Positions 8,943 through 17,428 of a DNA stretch of 64,000 nt are shown piece after piece. The notes beneath the pieces were generated by a model. That model was not told where the DNA came from, made no database searches, and saw nothing but the letters and a program-made list of their open reading frames with translations. The stretch is taken from contig NZ_FRCA01000001.1 of assembly GCF_900142755.1 (NCBI RefSeq), forward strand, positions 184,888 through 248,887, given 5' to 3'. Within the stretch, counting starts at the first letter, position 1. Each line of letters starts with the position of its first letter. Position numbers and translations under genes: made by a program. Origin of the DNA: Halomonas cupida. Lineage in GTDB: Bacteria; Pseudomonadota; Gammaproteobacteria; Pseudomonadales; Halomonadaceae.

Positions 8943-9987
8943 ACGACGCATTGTGACGCTGCGACGGCTTGATGAGGCACAACTGTCGCGCCTCAGGCAG
9001 ATTGCCGTCGTCGATGCCTTCGAGGACCTCAACGAGACCAACCAGGCGCAGTTCATGGAAGCCTTGTCTCGGGCCCATGGGCTGGTGGGCGGCAAGCTGG
9101 AGCTCGATGAGGTCATGCTGGACAAGGCGCCATCGCTGGAAGTGGTCTCGACCATTTCAGTGGGTTACGATCACCTGCCGCTGGCGGCGATGAATGAGCG
9201 GGGCATCCTGTTATGCAACACGCCGGATGTGTTGACCGAAACCACCGCCGATACCGCCTTTGCCCTGATCATGGCCACCCAACGCCGTCTGGTGGAGCTA
9301 TCGACCATGGTGCGCGAGGGGCGCTGGACCGCGCACGTTGATCGAGAACACTTCGGCAGCGATGTACACGGCAAGACTCTAGGCATTGTCGGGGCCGGGC
9401 GCATAGGAGCGGCCATTGCCCGGCGAGGGGCGCTGGGATTCGGCATGCCGATCCTGTATGCCGCCAACTCGGCCAAGCCGGAGCTCGAGGCTGAACTGGG
9501 GGCTCGGCACTGTAGTCTCGACGAGTTGTTGAGTCGTGCGGATATCGTCTGTCTAGTGGTGCCCTACAACGCCGACACTCATCACCTGATGGATGCTGGG
9601 GCGTTGGCCCGCATGAAGCCGAATGCCGCGCTGATCAATGTGGCACGGGGCAAGGTGGTGGATGAGTCAGCCCTGGTCGAGGCACTTGAGCGAGGCGTCA
9701 TCCGCGCTGCCGGACTCGATGTCTTCGCCGAGGAGCCGTTACCCGCGACTACACCATTGGCGGCAATGGACAACGTGGTGGTGCTGCCGCATATCGGCTC
9801 GGCCACCCATGAGACACGTGATGCCATGGCACGTCGTGCCGTGGACAACATCATTGGAGCGCTGGCGGGAGAAGGTCCGATCAGCGCTGTCAATGAACAC
9901 CGATGGCGCCATTATCAACAGAATCAACATCAACAAGATCAACATCAACCACACCGATACCATCGCTCCACAGAGGATAATGCATGA
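8935..9987 (+). CDS. D-2-hydroxyacid dehydrogenase (glyoxylate/hydroxypyruvate or 2-ketoacid reductase type)
   Basis: A 350-residue NAD(P)-dependent dehydrogenase. The Rossmann motif GIVGAGRIGAAIARR is near residue 145, the catalytic Arg is in INVARGKVVDE, the Glu is in FAEEPLP and the His in VLPHIGSATHET. It interconverts a 2-keto acid and the D-2-hydroxy acid, as GhrB-like enzymes do. The last 25 residues are a Gln/His-rich low-complexity tail (NQHQQDQHQPH) not usual for the family and encoded by a short repetitive stretch. It overlaps the upstream gene by 8 bp and the downstream gene by 4 bp. Confidence 0.92.
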   Translation: MAERRIVTLRRLDEAQLSRLRQIAVVDAFEDLNETNQAQFMEALSRAHGLVGGKLELDEVMLDKAPSLEVVSTISVGYDHLPLAAMNERGILLCNTPDVLTETTADTAFALIMATQRRLVELSTMVREGRWTAHVDREHFGSDVHGKTLGIVGAGRIGAAIARRGALGFGMPILYAANSAKPELEAELGARHCSLDELLSRADIVCLVVPYNADTHHLMDAGALARMKPNAALINVARGKVVDESALVEALERGVIRAAGLDVFAEEPLPATTPLAAMDNVVVLPHIGSATHETRDAMARRAVDNIIGALAGEGPISAVNEHRWRHYQQNQHQQDQHQPHRYHRSTEDNA

Positions 9988-11168
9988 CATCGAGGCTGGA
10001 ACGGATTCTCAACCTGGATGATTTCGAACAGGCGGCACGACGACACCTACCAAGGCCCTTGATGGGCTATGTCTCCAGTGTCGCGGAAGATGGCCACACG
10101 GCGCAGGCCAGTCGTGATGCGTTCGAGGACCATCAGTTTCTGCCGCGTGCGCTGGTCAATGTGTCTTCCATCGAGCTCGAGAGGGAGCTGCTGGGCCGCC
10201 GTTATGCACTTCCGTTTGGCATTGCGCCGATGGGCATCAGTGCCCTGAGTGCGTTTCGTGGTGACCGGGTACTGGCGCAAGCCGCCGCGTCAGCCGGGAT
10301 TCCGATGATTGTCAGTGGCTCATCGCTGACGCCCATGGAGGACCTGGCCGGAGAGCAGGGAACCGACTGGTTTCAGGCCTATCTGCCCGGGACTCCGGAG
10401 GAAGTGGAGGCGTTGTTGGCTAGAGTGACGCGGGCGGGCTTTCGCAATCTGGTGATCACCGTGGACTTCGCGGTACCGCCGAATCCGGAGACCCATCGCC
10501 GCCACGGCTTTTCCAGTCCCTTGAGACCCAGCCTGCGCCTGGCCTGGGACGGACTGGTGCGCCCGCGTTGGCTGTTCGGTACTTTCCTGCGCACCCTGGT
10601 CCAGGACGGCATGCCTCATTTCGAGAACAATGCCTCGACACGTGGTGTGGCCGTGCTGTCGCGTAACGTCAATCGTGATTTCTCCGGTCGTCGGCATCTC
10701 GACTGGTCGACGCTGGCCCACGTGCGCAGCCACTGGTCGGGCAATCTGGTGGTCAAGGGGATTCTGCATCCGGACGACGCACGCCGAGCCGTGGCAACGG
10801 GGGCCGATGGCCTGATCGTTTCCAACCATGGCGGTCGGCAACTGGACTCCACCGTGGCGCCTTTACGTATGCTGCCGGAAGTACTGAAGGCGGTCGACGG
10901 CGCGGTTCCGGTGATGATCGATGGTGGGTTCCGGCGCGGCAGCCACGTACTCAAGGCGCTGGCACTGGGCGCGGATTTCGTGTTCCTGGGGCGGCCGTTC
11001 AATTACGCTGCGAGTATCGGCGGAGAGGCAGGAGTCGCTCGTGCCGTTCAGCTGTTGGCGGAGGAGATCGAGCGTAATATGGCATTGCTGGGCGTTACCA
11101 GCCTTGCCGAGCTGGGGCGGGAGCAGTTACGCCCGACAATGTCTGTTATCAACATGGCAATCAAATAG
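9984..11168 (+). CDS. FMN-dependent alpha-hydroxy acid dehydrogenase (L-lactate/mandelate dehydrogenase family)
   Basis: A 394-residue flavoenzyme that oxidises L-2-hydroxy acids to 2-keto acids and passes electrons to the respiratory chain or oxygen. The family signature with the catalytic His is SNHGGRQLD near residue 280; phosphate-binding glycines are in MIDGGFRRGSHVLKALALGAD. It overlaps the D-2-hydroxyacid dehydrogenase gene by 4 bp (ATGA) and ends the operon. The last residues and the stop codon (INMAIK*) are supplied by a truncated copy of the 171-bp hairpin element, so the native C-terminus has been altered. Confidence 0.92.
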   Translation: MTSRLERILNLDDFEQAARRHLPRPLMGYVSSVAEDGHTAQASRDAFEDHQFLPRALVNVSSIELERELLGRRYALPFGIAPMGISALSAFRGDRVLAQAAASAGIPMIVSGSSLTPMEDLAGEQGTDWFQAYLPGTPEEVEALLARVTRAGFRNLVITVDFAVPPNPETHRRHGFSSPLRPSLRLAWDGLVRPRWLFGTFLRTLVQDGMPHFENNASTRGVAVLSRNVNRDFSGRRHLDWSTLAHVRSHWSGNLVVKGILHPDDARRAVATGADGLIVSNHGGRQLDSTVAPLRMLPEVLKAVDGAVPVMIDGGFRRGSHVLKALALGADFVFLGRPFNYAASIGGEAGVARAVQLLAEEIERNMALLGVTSLAELGREQLRPTMSVINMAIK

Positions 11169-11240
11169 CTCATCCTGATCGATTTGATTTTCGTCCGCAC
11201 CACACTGGCGCAGATGCGCGGATCTGTTGGTGTGGTGCGG
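11148..11240 (-). repeat. Truncated copy of the 171-bp multi-hairpin element
   Basis: These 93 bp match one end of the elements at 39608, 50113 and 52178. The match starts with the terminal repeat (ATCAACATGGC here, ATTAACATGGC in the full copy) and runs through the AATCAAAT/ATTTGATT hairpin and the GTGTGGTGCGG arm. It stops abruptly at 11240; the other hairpins and the second terminus are missing. It overlaps the last 21 bp of the upstream dehydrogenase gene and supplies its stop codon. Confidence 0.85.
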
Positions 11241-11244
11241 AGAA

Positions 11245-11664
11245 TCAGGCGCCGTGATAGCCATCTTCTTCCGGTGTCTCGCGCTGGCCGTTGGGTAGCT
11301 GTGAGACCCAGTCCATGGCCGCTTGCCGTTCCGTCGGGGGGAAGGTCTTGATCTCGATGGCCTTGAACAGCTTCTCCTCGAGGTGGGCAATGTGCTTGAT
11401 CCATTCCTGATCGGTGATCACGGCGGCTCGGTGATAATGCTTGAACTCACCGATCTGAGTGAGGCCGTAGCCGACATCCTTGAGCAAGGCGGTCAAGGTC
11501 ATCCAGCGCAGGCCATCGATTTCGGCGACCATGCTGATGCGATCATGGTCGCGCTTGGCCGTTTCGATGGCGTCGATGGCTTTCTGCAGCTCGCTGGCGC
11601 TGATGGTGCCACCTAGTTTCATGGCGACCACATGGGGGGCGGGGGGAGGTAGGCATTCCAGCAT
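11245..11664 (-). CDS. SpoIIAA-like (STAS-related) protein
   Basis: A small soluble protein of 139 residues matching the SpoIIAA-like family of STAS-fold proteins: a leading strand (MKLGGTISASEL), KAIDAIETAKRDHDRISMVAEIDG, then FKHYHRAAVITDQEWIKH and IEIKTFPPTERQAAMDWV near the end. Members are widespread in environmental proteobacteria; the role is not established, though a lipid- or anti-sigma-binding function is often suggested. ATG 11664 is chosen because AGGAG precedes it by 7 bp. The gene begins just after the truncated hairpin element and runs toward the end of the catabolic operon. Confidence 0.85.
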   Translation of the reverse strand: MLECLPPPAPHVVAMKLGGTISASELQKAIDAIETAKRDHDRISMVAEIDGLRWMTLTALLKDVGYGLTQIGEFKHYHRAAVITDQEWIKHIAHLEEKLFKAIEIKTFPPTERQAAMDWVSQLPNGQRETPEEDGYHGA

Positions 11665-11702
11665 CGGTGTGCTCCTGAAGGTCCCTGGGTGAAAGCAAGC
11701 GT

Positions 11703-11753
11703 TCAAGGACAAGATCGAAAGACTGCGTCGAAGGACTGCATTGAAGGACGACC
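11703..11753. repeat. Short 13-bp tandem array upstream of the SpoIIAA-like gene
   Basis: Four degenerate units (consensus TCGAAGGACTGCG, starting at 11703, 11715, 11728 and 11741) lie 38 bp upstream of the SpoIIAA-like start. A separate pair of TTCAAGGGCTG repeats follows at 11784 and 11797. The placement resembles the 14-bp array in front of the GntR gene. The rest of the 270-bp intergenic stretch shows nothing clear. Confidence 0.55.
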
Positions 11754-11934
11754 TGCCTCTGTGACAGCACCTACGTGTCTCTGTTCAAGGGCTGTCTTCA
11801 AGGGCTGAGTACGGGCTGCTGTCCTCTCGCCGGTTGCCTTCAGCATAGCCCCATTGCCCACCCGTGTACCGACTGTTCGCCCTGATTTCTGTCAGCGCTC
11901 ACGAATCGAGAGCAGCCGCGCTCCAGTGCCTGAG

Positions 11935-12381
11935 TTAGAGATCGAGCTGATAGGTCTGCCAGTTGGTGTGCGTGGCCACCCGATCATAGACGGCGCGGCC
12001 GCGATAGTTGTTGTCACGAGTGATCCAGCGAATCAGTGGCCAGCCCTGGCGACGGCCTTCTTCGGCGATGGTGGAGAACAGCGCATCGACAGCGCCGCTG
12101 CCACGATGGGCAGGATCGACGAACAGATCATCGAGAAAGCCGACCATGGTGCCGCGCAAGGGAGACGGCATGGCGCGGAAGTGTGCCAGACCAATCGGTG
12201 TCCCGTCGTTGTCGAGCGCCAGGCGGCAGAAGAAGGGCTGCTGGTCATCATGAATCCACTCCCAGACCTGAGCCAGAATATCGTCAGTCATCGGCACCTG
12301 GTAATACGCTGCATAGCCGCGATAGAGGCGCTGCCAGGCGGTCTGGTGTTCCGGCAGGGGAGTGCTGGTGGTGATCGACAT
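11935..12381 (-). CDS. GNAT-family N-acetyltransferase
   Basis: A 148-residue protein with the GNAT fold. The acetyl-CoA pyrophosphate-binding loop is DPAHRGSGAVDALF (motif A, near residue 95), preceded by the strand GFLDDLFV. The late GWPLIRWITRDNNYRGRAVYDRVA is typical of motif B. Substrate is unknown; it may be a small amine or amino-acid analogue. Its start overlaps the stop of the FAD oxidase gene by 1 bp, so it is the last gene of the minus-strand oxidase/ABC operon and may modify the transported compound. Confidence 0.9.
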   Translation of the reverse strand: MSITTSTPLPEHQTAWQRLYRGYAAYYQVPMTDDILAQVWEWIHDDQQPFFCRLALDNDGTPIGLAHFRAMPSPLRGTMVGFLDDLFVDPAHRGSGAVDALFSTIAEEGRRQGWPLIRWITRDNNYRGRAVYDRVATHTNWQTYQLDL

Positions 12382-13865
12382 CAGGTCTTCTCCGAGTATT
12401 GTGGGGTCGACGGGGTGATGGATTCTCCGCCGGACTGAGGCCAGCGCAGCACCTTGTCGCGATTGAGCAGACCATGAGGATCGAGGGCCTGCTTGAGTGT
12501 TGTCATCAGTGCCAGCTCGGCGGGACTGCGGGAGATAGGCAACCAGTCGCGTTTCTCGAGGCCAATACCATGCTCGGCGGAAATCGAGCCGTTGAGTGCC
12601 GCCAGCGGTTGATACAGGCAGTGTTCCACCTCGTGTCGGGTGGCTTGGGTGTTTTCGCTGATGCTGACCGACAGATGCAGATTGCCATCACCCAGGTGGC
12701 CGAACACCACCAACCGCGCCTCGGGCCAGCGCGATCGCAGCTCGGTTTCGACACCGCTGACATAGTCCTGCATATGCTCGATCGGCAGACTGACATCGAA
12801 GGCCATCAGTGGGGAGAGGGCTTCCACAATGCCCTCGATATCATCGCGGATGGCCCAGAGCGACTCACGCTGGGTGCCCGACTGGGCGATGACGGCATCC
12901 TCGACGAGCCCCTGTGCGAAAGCGTCCTCCATGGCACGTTCGAAAAGTGACTGGTGACGATCCGAGTCGGCTGACAGCGATTCCACCAGTGCGTAGTAAG
13001 GTGCGCTAGTGGCAAGAGGTGGGGTATGCCGGCCACTGTGCTCGGCAATCAGTGCGAAATGGCTCTGCCACATGACCTCGAAGGCCGACAGGCTGCCGCC
13101 GAGCTGGTGTCGAAGGCGAGTCAGCAGCGTTGTTACCGCATCGAAGCTCGGACAGGCGACCAGCGCGGTGCGGGTGTCGGTCAGGGCAGGCTGCAGCCTG
13201 AGCACGGCGCGAGTGACAATCCCAAGCGTACCTTCGCTGCCGATGAACAGCTGCTTGAGGTCATATCCGGCGTTGTTCTTGAGCATGGGGCTCATCGAAC
13301 TGATCAGCTCGCCATTGGCCAGCACCGCTTCCAGCCCGATGACCTGCTGACGCATCATGCCGAAGCGGATGACTCGGTTGCCGCCGGCATTGGTGGCGAT
13401 GTTACCGCCAATGGTGCAACTGCCACGGGCGCCCAAGTCGACGGGGAACTGCATATCCGCGGCAGCGGCGGCTTCCTGCACACGCTGTAGTGGCACCCCG
13501 GCCTGTACCTGGATGGTGCCGGCCACCGGGTCGAGGTGTTCGATGGCGTTGAGGCGCTCCAGAGAGATCACCAGCTCCTCGGGCTGCGCCTCGGCTCCGT
13601 GCACCAGCCCCGTCAGTCCGCCGTGGGTGACCACTGGCTGCCTGGCGGCGTGACAGAGGCGCATGATCTCCTGAACCTGGTGTGGTGTTGCCGGGCGCAG
13701 AATGGCGGCGGCATGGCACGGGGCCTTGCTGAGCCAGTCGACCTCGCGGTTGGTAACATCAGTGCCTGTCAGTACGGCGTTGTCACCCAGCAGGTCACGT
13801 AGCCGCTCGAGCAGAGCGGAGAGCCCTGTTGTGGGCATCGAAGTGGGGGCAGAGGAAGCGGTCAT
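12381..13865 (-). CDS. FAD-linked oxidase, GlcD/D-2-hydroxyacid dehydrogenase family
   Basis: A 494-residue flavoprotein with an N-terminal FAD_binding_4 domain (about residues 45-185, including VVTHGGLTGLVHGAE and DLGARGSCTIGGNIATNAGGN) and a C-terminal FAD-oxidase_C domain ending in GSISAEHGIGLEKRDWL and ALDPHGLLNRDKVL. It resembles glycolate/D-lactate/D-2-hydroxyglutarate dehydrogenases. It overlaps the ABC ATPase gene upstream by 4 bp and the acetyltransferase downstream by 1 bp, so it is co-transcribed with a peptide-type importer and probably oxidises a hydroxy acid released from the imported substrate. Specificity cannot be read from sequence. Confidence 0.92.
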   Translation of the reverse strand: MTASSAPTSMPTTGLSALLERLRDLLGDNAVLTGTDVTNREVDWLSKAPCHAAAILRPATPHQVQEIMRLCHAARQPVVTHGGLTGLVHGAEAQPEELVISLERLNAIEHLDPVAGTIQVQAGVPLQRVQEAAAAADMQFPVDLGARGSCTIGGNIATNAGGNRVIRFGMMRQQVIGLEAVLANGELISSMSPMLKNNAGYDLKQLFIGSEGTLGIVTRAVLRLQPALTDTRTALVACPSFDAVTTLLTRLRHQLGGSLSAFEVMWQSHFALIAEHSGRHTPPLATSAPYYALVESLSADSDRHQSLFERAMEDAFAQGLVEDAVIAQSGTQRESLWAIRDDIEGIVEALSPLMAFDVSLPIEHMQDYVSGVETELRSRWPEARLVVFGHLGDGNLHLSVSISENTQATRHEVEHCLYQPLAALNGSISAEHGIGLEKRDWLPISRSPAELALMTTLKQALDPHGLLNRDKVLRWPQSGGESITPSTPQYSEKT

Positions 13866-15493
13866 GTAATCGCGGTGGCCTCATGATGGTGGTCGTGTCG
13901 GCGTCCAGGAATGGCGTCCAGTAGCTGCCGGGTGTAGTCCTGCTGAGGATCGACGAAGACGTCCTGGGCATATCCCTGCTCAACGATGCGTCCTTTCTGC
14001 ATCACGATGATGCGATCACAGATCTGGGCGGCAACACGGAGGTCGTGGGTGATGAACAGCAGTGACAGTGAGAAGCGTTGCTTGAGGTCTTCCAGCAGCT
14101 CCAGCATCTGTGCCTGGATCGACACATCGAGTGCCGACACCGCCTCGTCGGCCACGATCAACTCGGGCTTCAACGCCAGCGCGCGGGCGATACCGATGCG
14201 CTGACGCTGCCCACCGGAGAATTCATGGGGGAAGCGATCAGCGGTGCCCTCGAGACCGACGGTGGCCAGCAACTCGTCGGCCATGGCCAGCGCCTGGGCA
14301 CGTGGCGTTCCGTTGGCGATGGGGCCCTGGGCGATGGCCATCCCCACCCGAGTTCGAGGGTTGAGCGAGGCGTAGGGATCCTGAAACACCATCTGGACCC
14401 GATGGCGTTCGAGGCGCAGCACATCACCACTGAGGGCAGACAACGGCACCCCGTCGAGTATGATCTCACCGCTGTCGGGGCGCTCCAGACGTACGATGCA
14501 GCGCCCCAGTGTCGACTTGCCGGAGCCGGATTCGCCGACAATGCCGATGGTCTCGCCACGCGACAGGGTGAAGCTGACATCCTGCAAGGCACGCACCTCG
14601 CGTGCGGGCTTGAACAGTCCGCCACGGGAGCGGAACACACGATTGAGATGGCTGACTTCCAGCAATGGAGAAGGCGGCAACGCCTTGCGTTGGGGAGGCG
14701 CTGCATCGCTGGGAATGGCTTCCAGCAGGTCGCGAGTATAGGGGTGGCGAGGGTTGTCCAGCACCTCATCGCGACTGCCCAGTTCAACCACCTTGCCATG
14801 GCGCATGACGCAGACCCGGGTGGCGATTTCTGCCACCACACCGAAGTCATGGGTAATGAACATCACTGCCATTTGTCGACGGTGCTGAAGGTCACGAATC
14901 AGTTCCAGGATCTGCGCCTGGGTGGTGACATCCAGCGCCGTGGTCGGCTCGTCGGCAATCAGTAGTTGTGGCTCCAGTGCCAGCGCCATGGCGATCATCA
15001 CCCGCTGACGCTGACCACCGGACAGCTCGAAAGGGTAGGCGCGAATGGCACGCTCGGGCTGCGGAATACCGACTTCGGTGAGGAGTTCCAGGGCACGAGC
15101 CTGGCGCTCTGCTCTGTTGTTCAGCGCGCGATGCGCCTCGAATACTTCGGCAATCTGGTCGCCCACTCGCATCAGCGGATTGAGGGCGGTCATCGGCTCC
15201 TGAAAGATCATGCCGATGTCCTTGCCGCGCAAAGCGCGATGCTGACGCTCATCCAGTTCCAGCAGGTTGTGCTCGCAAAACCATACTTCCCCGGCCACCG
15301 GACGGACGCCACGTGGCAGCAGGCCCATCACGGTATTGGCGGCCATCGACTTGCCGGAGCCGGATTCGCCGACCACACAGAGAATTTCCCCGGGATGCAC
15401 CTCGTAACTGAGGTCTTCCACAGCGTACTCGCGGTCGGCACCGTCGGGCAGGGCGACCGTTAGACCGTTGATGCTCAACAAGGCATCGCTCAT
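13862..15493 (-). CDS. Fused double-ATPase subunit of a peptide/opine ABC importer (OppD-OppF type)
   Basis: Two complete ABC ATPase domains in one chain of about 543 residues. Walker A motifs (GESGSGKS) occur at residues 42-49 and near 325; signature motifs are LSGGQRQRV and [10 protein letters not shown]; each half has a Walker B ([24 protein letters not shown]). It powers the permeases encoded upstream. Oligopeptide-transport C-terminal extensions follow each half (ending AIPSDAAPP and [12 protein letters not shown]); such extensions often bind a Fe-S cluster in OppD/F, but no cysteine cluster is visible here. ATG 15493 with GGGAG upstream is preferred over the long form at 15550, which would overlap the permease gene. 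Confidence 0.93.
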   Translation of the reverse strand: MSDALLSINGLTVALPDGADREYAVEDLSYEVHPGEILCVVGESGSGKSMAANTVMGLLPRGVRPVAGEVWFCEHNLLELDERQHRALRGKDIGMIFQEPMTALNPLMRVGDQIAEVFEAHRALNNRAERQARALELLTEVGIPQPERAIRAYPFELSGGQRQRVMIAMALALEPQLLIADEPTTALDVTTQAQILELIRDLQHRRQMAVMFITHDFGVVAEIATRVCVMRHGKVVELGSRDEVLDNPRHPYTRDLLEAIPSDAAPPQRKALPPSPLLEVSHLNRVFRSRGGLFKPAREVRALQDVSFTLSRGETIGIVGESGSGKSTLGRCIVRLERPDSGEIILDGVPLSALSGDVLRLERHRVQMVFQDPYASLNPRTRVGMAIAQGPIANGTPRAQALAMADELLATVGLEGTADRFPHEFSGGQRQRIGIARALALKPELIVADEAVSALDVSIQAQMLELLEDLKQRFSLSLLFITHDLRVAAQICDRIIVMQKGRIVEQGYAQDVFVDPQQDYTRQLLDAIPGRRHDHHHEATAIT

Positions 15494-15509
15494 GGTGTCG
15501 CTCCCGGGT

Positions 15510-16346
15510 TCAGTGCCGCTCACGGGCAAGTTTTGGATTGAGGGCGTCATCGAGGCCTTCGCCCACCAGGTTCAAGGCCAGCACGGTCAGCAGAATGGCC
15601 ACGCCGGGAATGAACGATAACCACCAGGCCTGGCGGATGACCGTACGTGCCGCGCCGATCATATAGCCCCAGGACATGGCATTGGGATCGCCAAGTCCGA
15701 GAAACGACAGCGACGACTCGAGCAGAATGGCGGTGGCCACCATCAACGAAGCCAGCACGATGATCGGCGATAGGGTATTGGGCAGGATCTGACGCAGGAT
15801 GATCTGGGTATTGGTCTGGCCGATCAACCGAGCGGCTTCGACATATTCGCGATGGCGCAGCGACATGAACTCGGCACGTACCAGGCGTGCGACAGGCGGC
15901 CAACTGACCAGAGCAATCGCGAGGACGATCGAGGTCACACTGGGTTGCATGACGGCAACCAGCACGATGGCCAGTGCAAAGTTGGGGATGGTCTGGAAGA
16001 ACTCGGTGAAACGCATCAAGGCGTCGTCCAGCCAGCCGCCGTAGTAGCCGGCGATGGCCCCCAGAGGCACACCGATGAGCAGTGCCACGGAGGTCGAGAT
16101 CAGACCGATCAGCAGTGACACCCAGGCACCATGCATCAGCCCGGCGGCGACGTTGCGCCCCATGGTATCGGTACCCAGCCACATGCCATCCACGGCGAAG
16201 GGGGGCAGGAACGGGCGTTGTACCATTCGCCAGGGTGACTCGGGAAACACGATCGGCGCCAGAATCGCCATGCCAATGATCACCCACAGGATGATCAGTC
16301 CAAACAGTGCGCCACGATTGCGGGCAAAACGAGCGAAGAAACTCAT
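15510..16346 (-). CDS. ABC transporter permease, DppC/OppC type
   Basis: A 278-residue inner-membrane permease with an N-terminal helix (FGLIILWVIIGMAILAPIVF), the OppC extracytoplasmic segment LGTDTMGRNV, and five further helices. The EAA loop that contacts the ATPase is EYVEAARLIGQTNTQIILRQILPN (about residues 168-191). It overlaps the OppB-type gene upstream by 4 bp and is 17 bp from the ATPase gene downstream, as expected for one operon. Confidence 0.93.
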   Translation of the reverse strand: MSFFARFARNRGALFGLIILWVIIGMAILAPIVFPESPWRMVQRPFLPPFAVDGMWLGTDTMGRNVAAGLMHGAWVSLLIGLISTSVALLIGVPLGAIAGYYGGWLDDALMRFTEFFQTIPNFALAIVLVAVMQPSVTSIVLAIALVSWPPVARLVRAEFMSLRHREYVEAARLIGQTNTQIILRQILPNTLSPIIVLASLMVATAILLESSLSFLGLGDPNAMSWGYMIGAARTVIRQAWWLSFIPGVAILLTVLALNLVGEGLDDALNPKLARERH

Positions 16347-17323
16347 GCACTGGCCTCCTTGATGCGTGGATCGGCAATGCGATAGATCAGGTCGGTGATG
16401 ATGTTGAACAGGATCACCATGGCCGCGGAGAAGAAGAACACCCCGAGCAGCAGGTTGTAGTCACGCTGTACCAGGGCTTCATGCATCAGCCGGCCGATAC
16501 CCGGCCACGCGAACACGGTCTCGGTGAGAATCGCGCCGCCGACCATCTGGCCGGCCTGAAGCCCCGCCAGGGTGATGATTGGCAACAGTGCGTTGCGCAG
16601 GATATGCCGTCGCTGAATCACGCCGGGCGCCAGACCCTTGGCCCGCGCTGTCTTGACGTAGTCCTGCTGTGCGGCCTCCAGCATCGAGGTGCGTGTCATG
16701 CGGGTATAGACCGCCATGAAGAACAGCCCCAGAGTGGTTGCCGGCAAAATCAGGTGAAGGGCGATATCCAGCACCAGGTCGAGGCCCTGCAGGTTGGCGC
16801 CCACGGTGAACATGCCGTAGGCGGGCAGCCAATCCAGGTAGACCGAGAACAGCACCACCGCCATCAGCGCAACCCAGAACAGCGGTGTGGCGTAGAACAG
16901 TAGTGCCAGTGCCATGATCACTGAGCCTGATGGCTTGCGAGCCCGCATTGCTGCCATGGAACCGGCGACGATGCCGAGCACCAGTGACAGCACGAAGGCA
17001 GTACCGGTAAGCAGCAGTGTGGCGGGGAGGCGGTCGAGAATCAGATCGAGCACCGGCATCTGCTGGCGGTAGGAGTAGCCGAAATCGAGGCTCAGAATGC
17101 CCGAGACATACTTCCACAGTTGCACGTACAGGGGTTGGTCGAGCCCGAACCGCTCGCGTAGCTGGGCGATGAAAGCCTCATCGGCGGCGCCGGCCTCGCC
17201 TGCCATGATCGCCGCCGGATCTCCGGGGGCCAACTGGATCAGCAGGAAGTTGAAGATGATGATCATCAACAGCACGATCGCTGCCTTGAACAGCCGCAAC
17301 AGGATCAGACGCGCGTAGACCAT
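16343..17323 (-). CDS. ABC transporter permease, DppB/OppB type
   Basis: A 326-residue permease. The N-terminal helix is IVLLMIIIFNFLLIQLAPGDPA, a hallmark of OppB proteins. The middle contains the conserved FGYSYRQQMPVLDLILDRLPATLLL, and the EAA loop is DYVKTARAKGLAPGVIQRRHILRN. The C-terminus YNLLLGVFFFSAAMVILFNIITDLIY and DPRIK is typical. ATG 17323 is chosen for its AGGAG ribosome site 7 bp upstream; the in-frame start at 17338 has none. Partner of the OppC-type permease. Confidence 0.93.
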   Translation of the reverse strand: MVYARLILLRLFKAAIVLLMIIIFNFLLIQLAPGDPAAIMAGEAGAADEAFIAQLRERFGLDQPLYVQLWKYVSGILSLDFGYSYRQQMPVLDLILDRLPATLLLTGTAFVLSLVLGIVAGSMAAMRARKPSGSVIMALALLFYATPLFWVALMAVVLFSVYLDWLPAYGMFTVGANLQGLDLVLDIALHLILPATTLGLFFMAVYTRMTRTSMLEAAQQDYVKTARAKGLAPGVIQRRHILRNALLPIITLAGLQAGQMVGGAILTETVFAWPGIGRLMHEALVQRDYNLLLGVFFFSAAMVILFNIITDLIYRIADPRIKEASA

Positions 17324-17428
17324 GCTCACTCCTGGCAATGATGGGCCACGACAGCAAGGCTGTCGGTGGCGCTGGAAAATCGGGTGACCGGGTCGGAGCG
17401 TGTCCGGCTTCGACCCGGTCGCTCAGGA

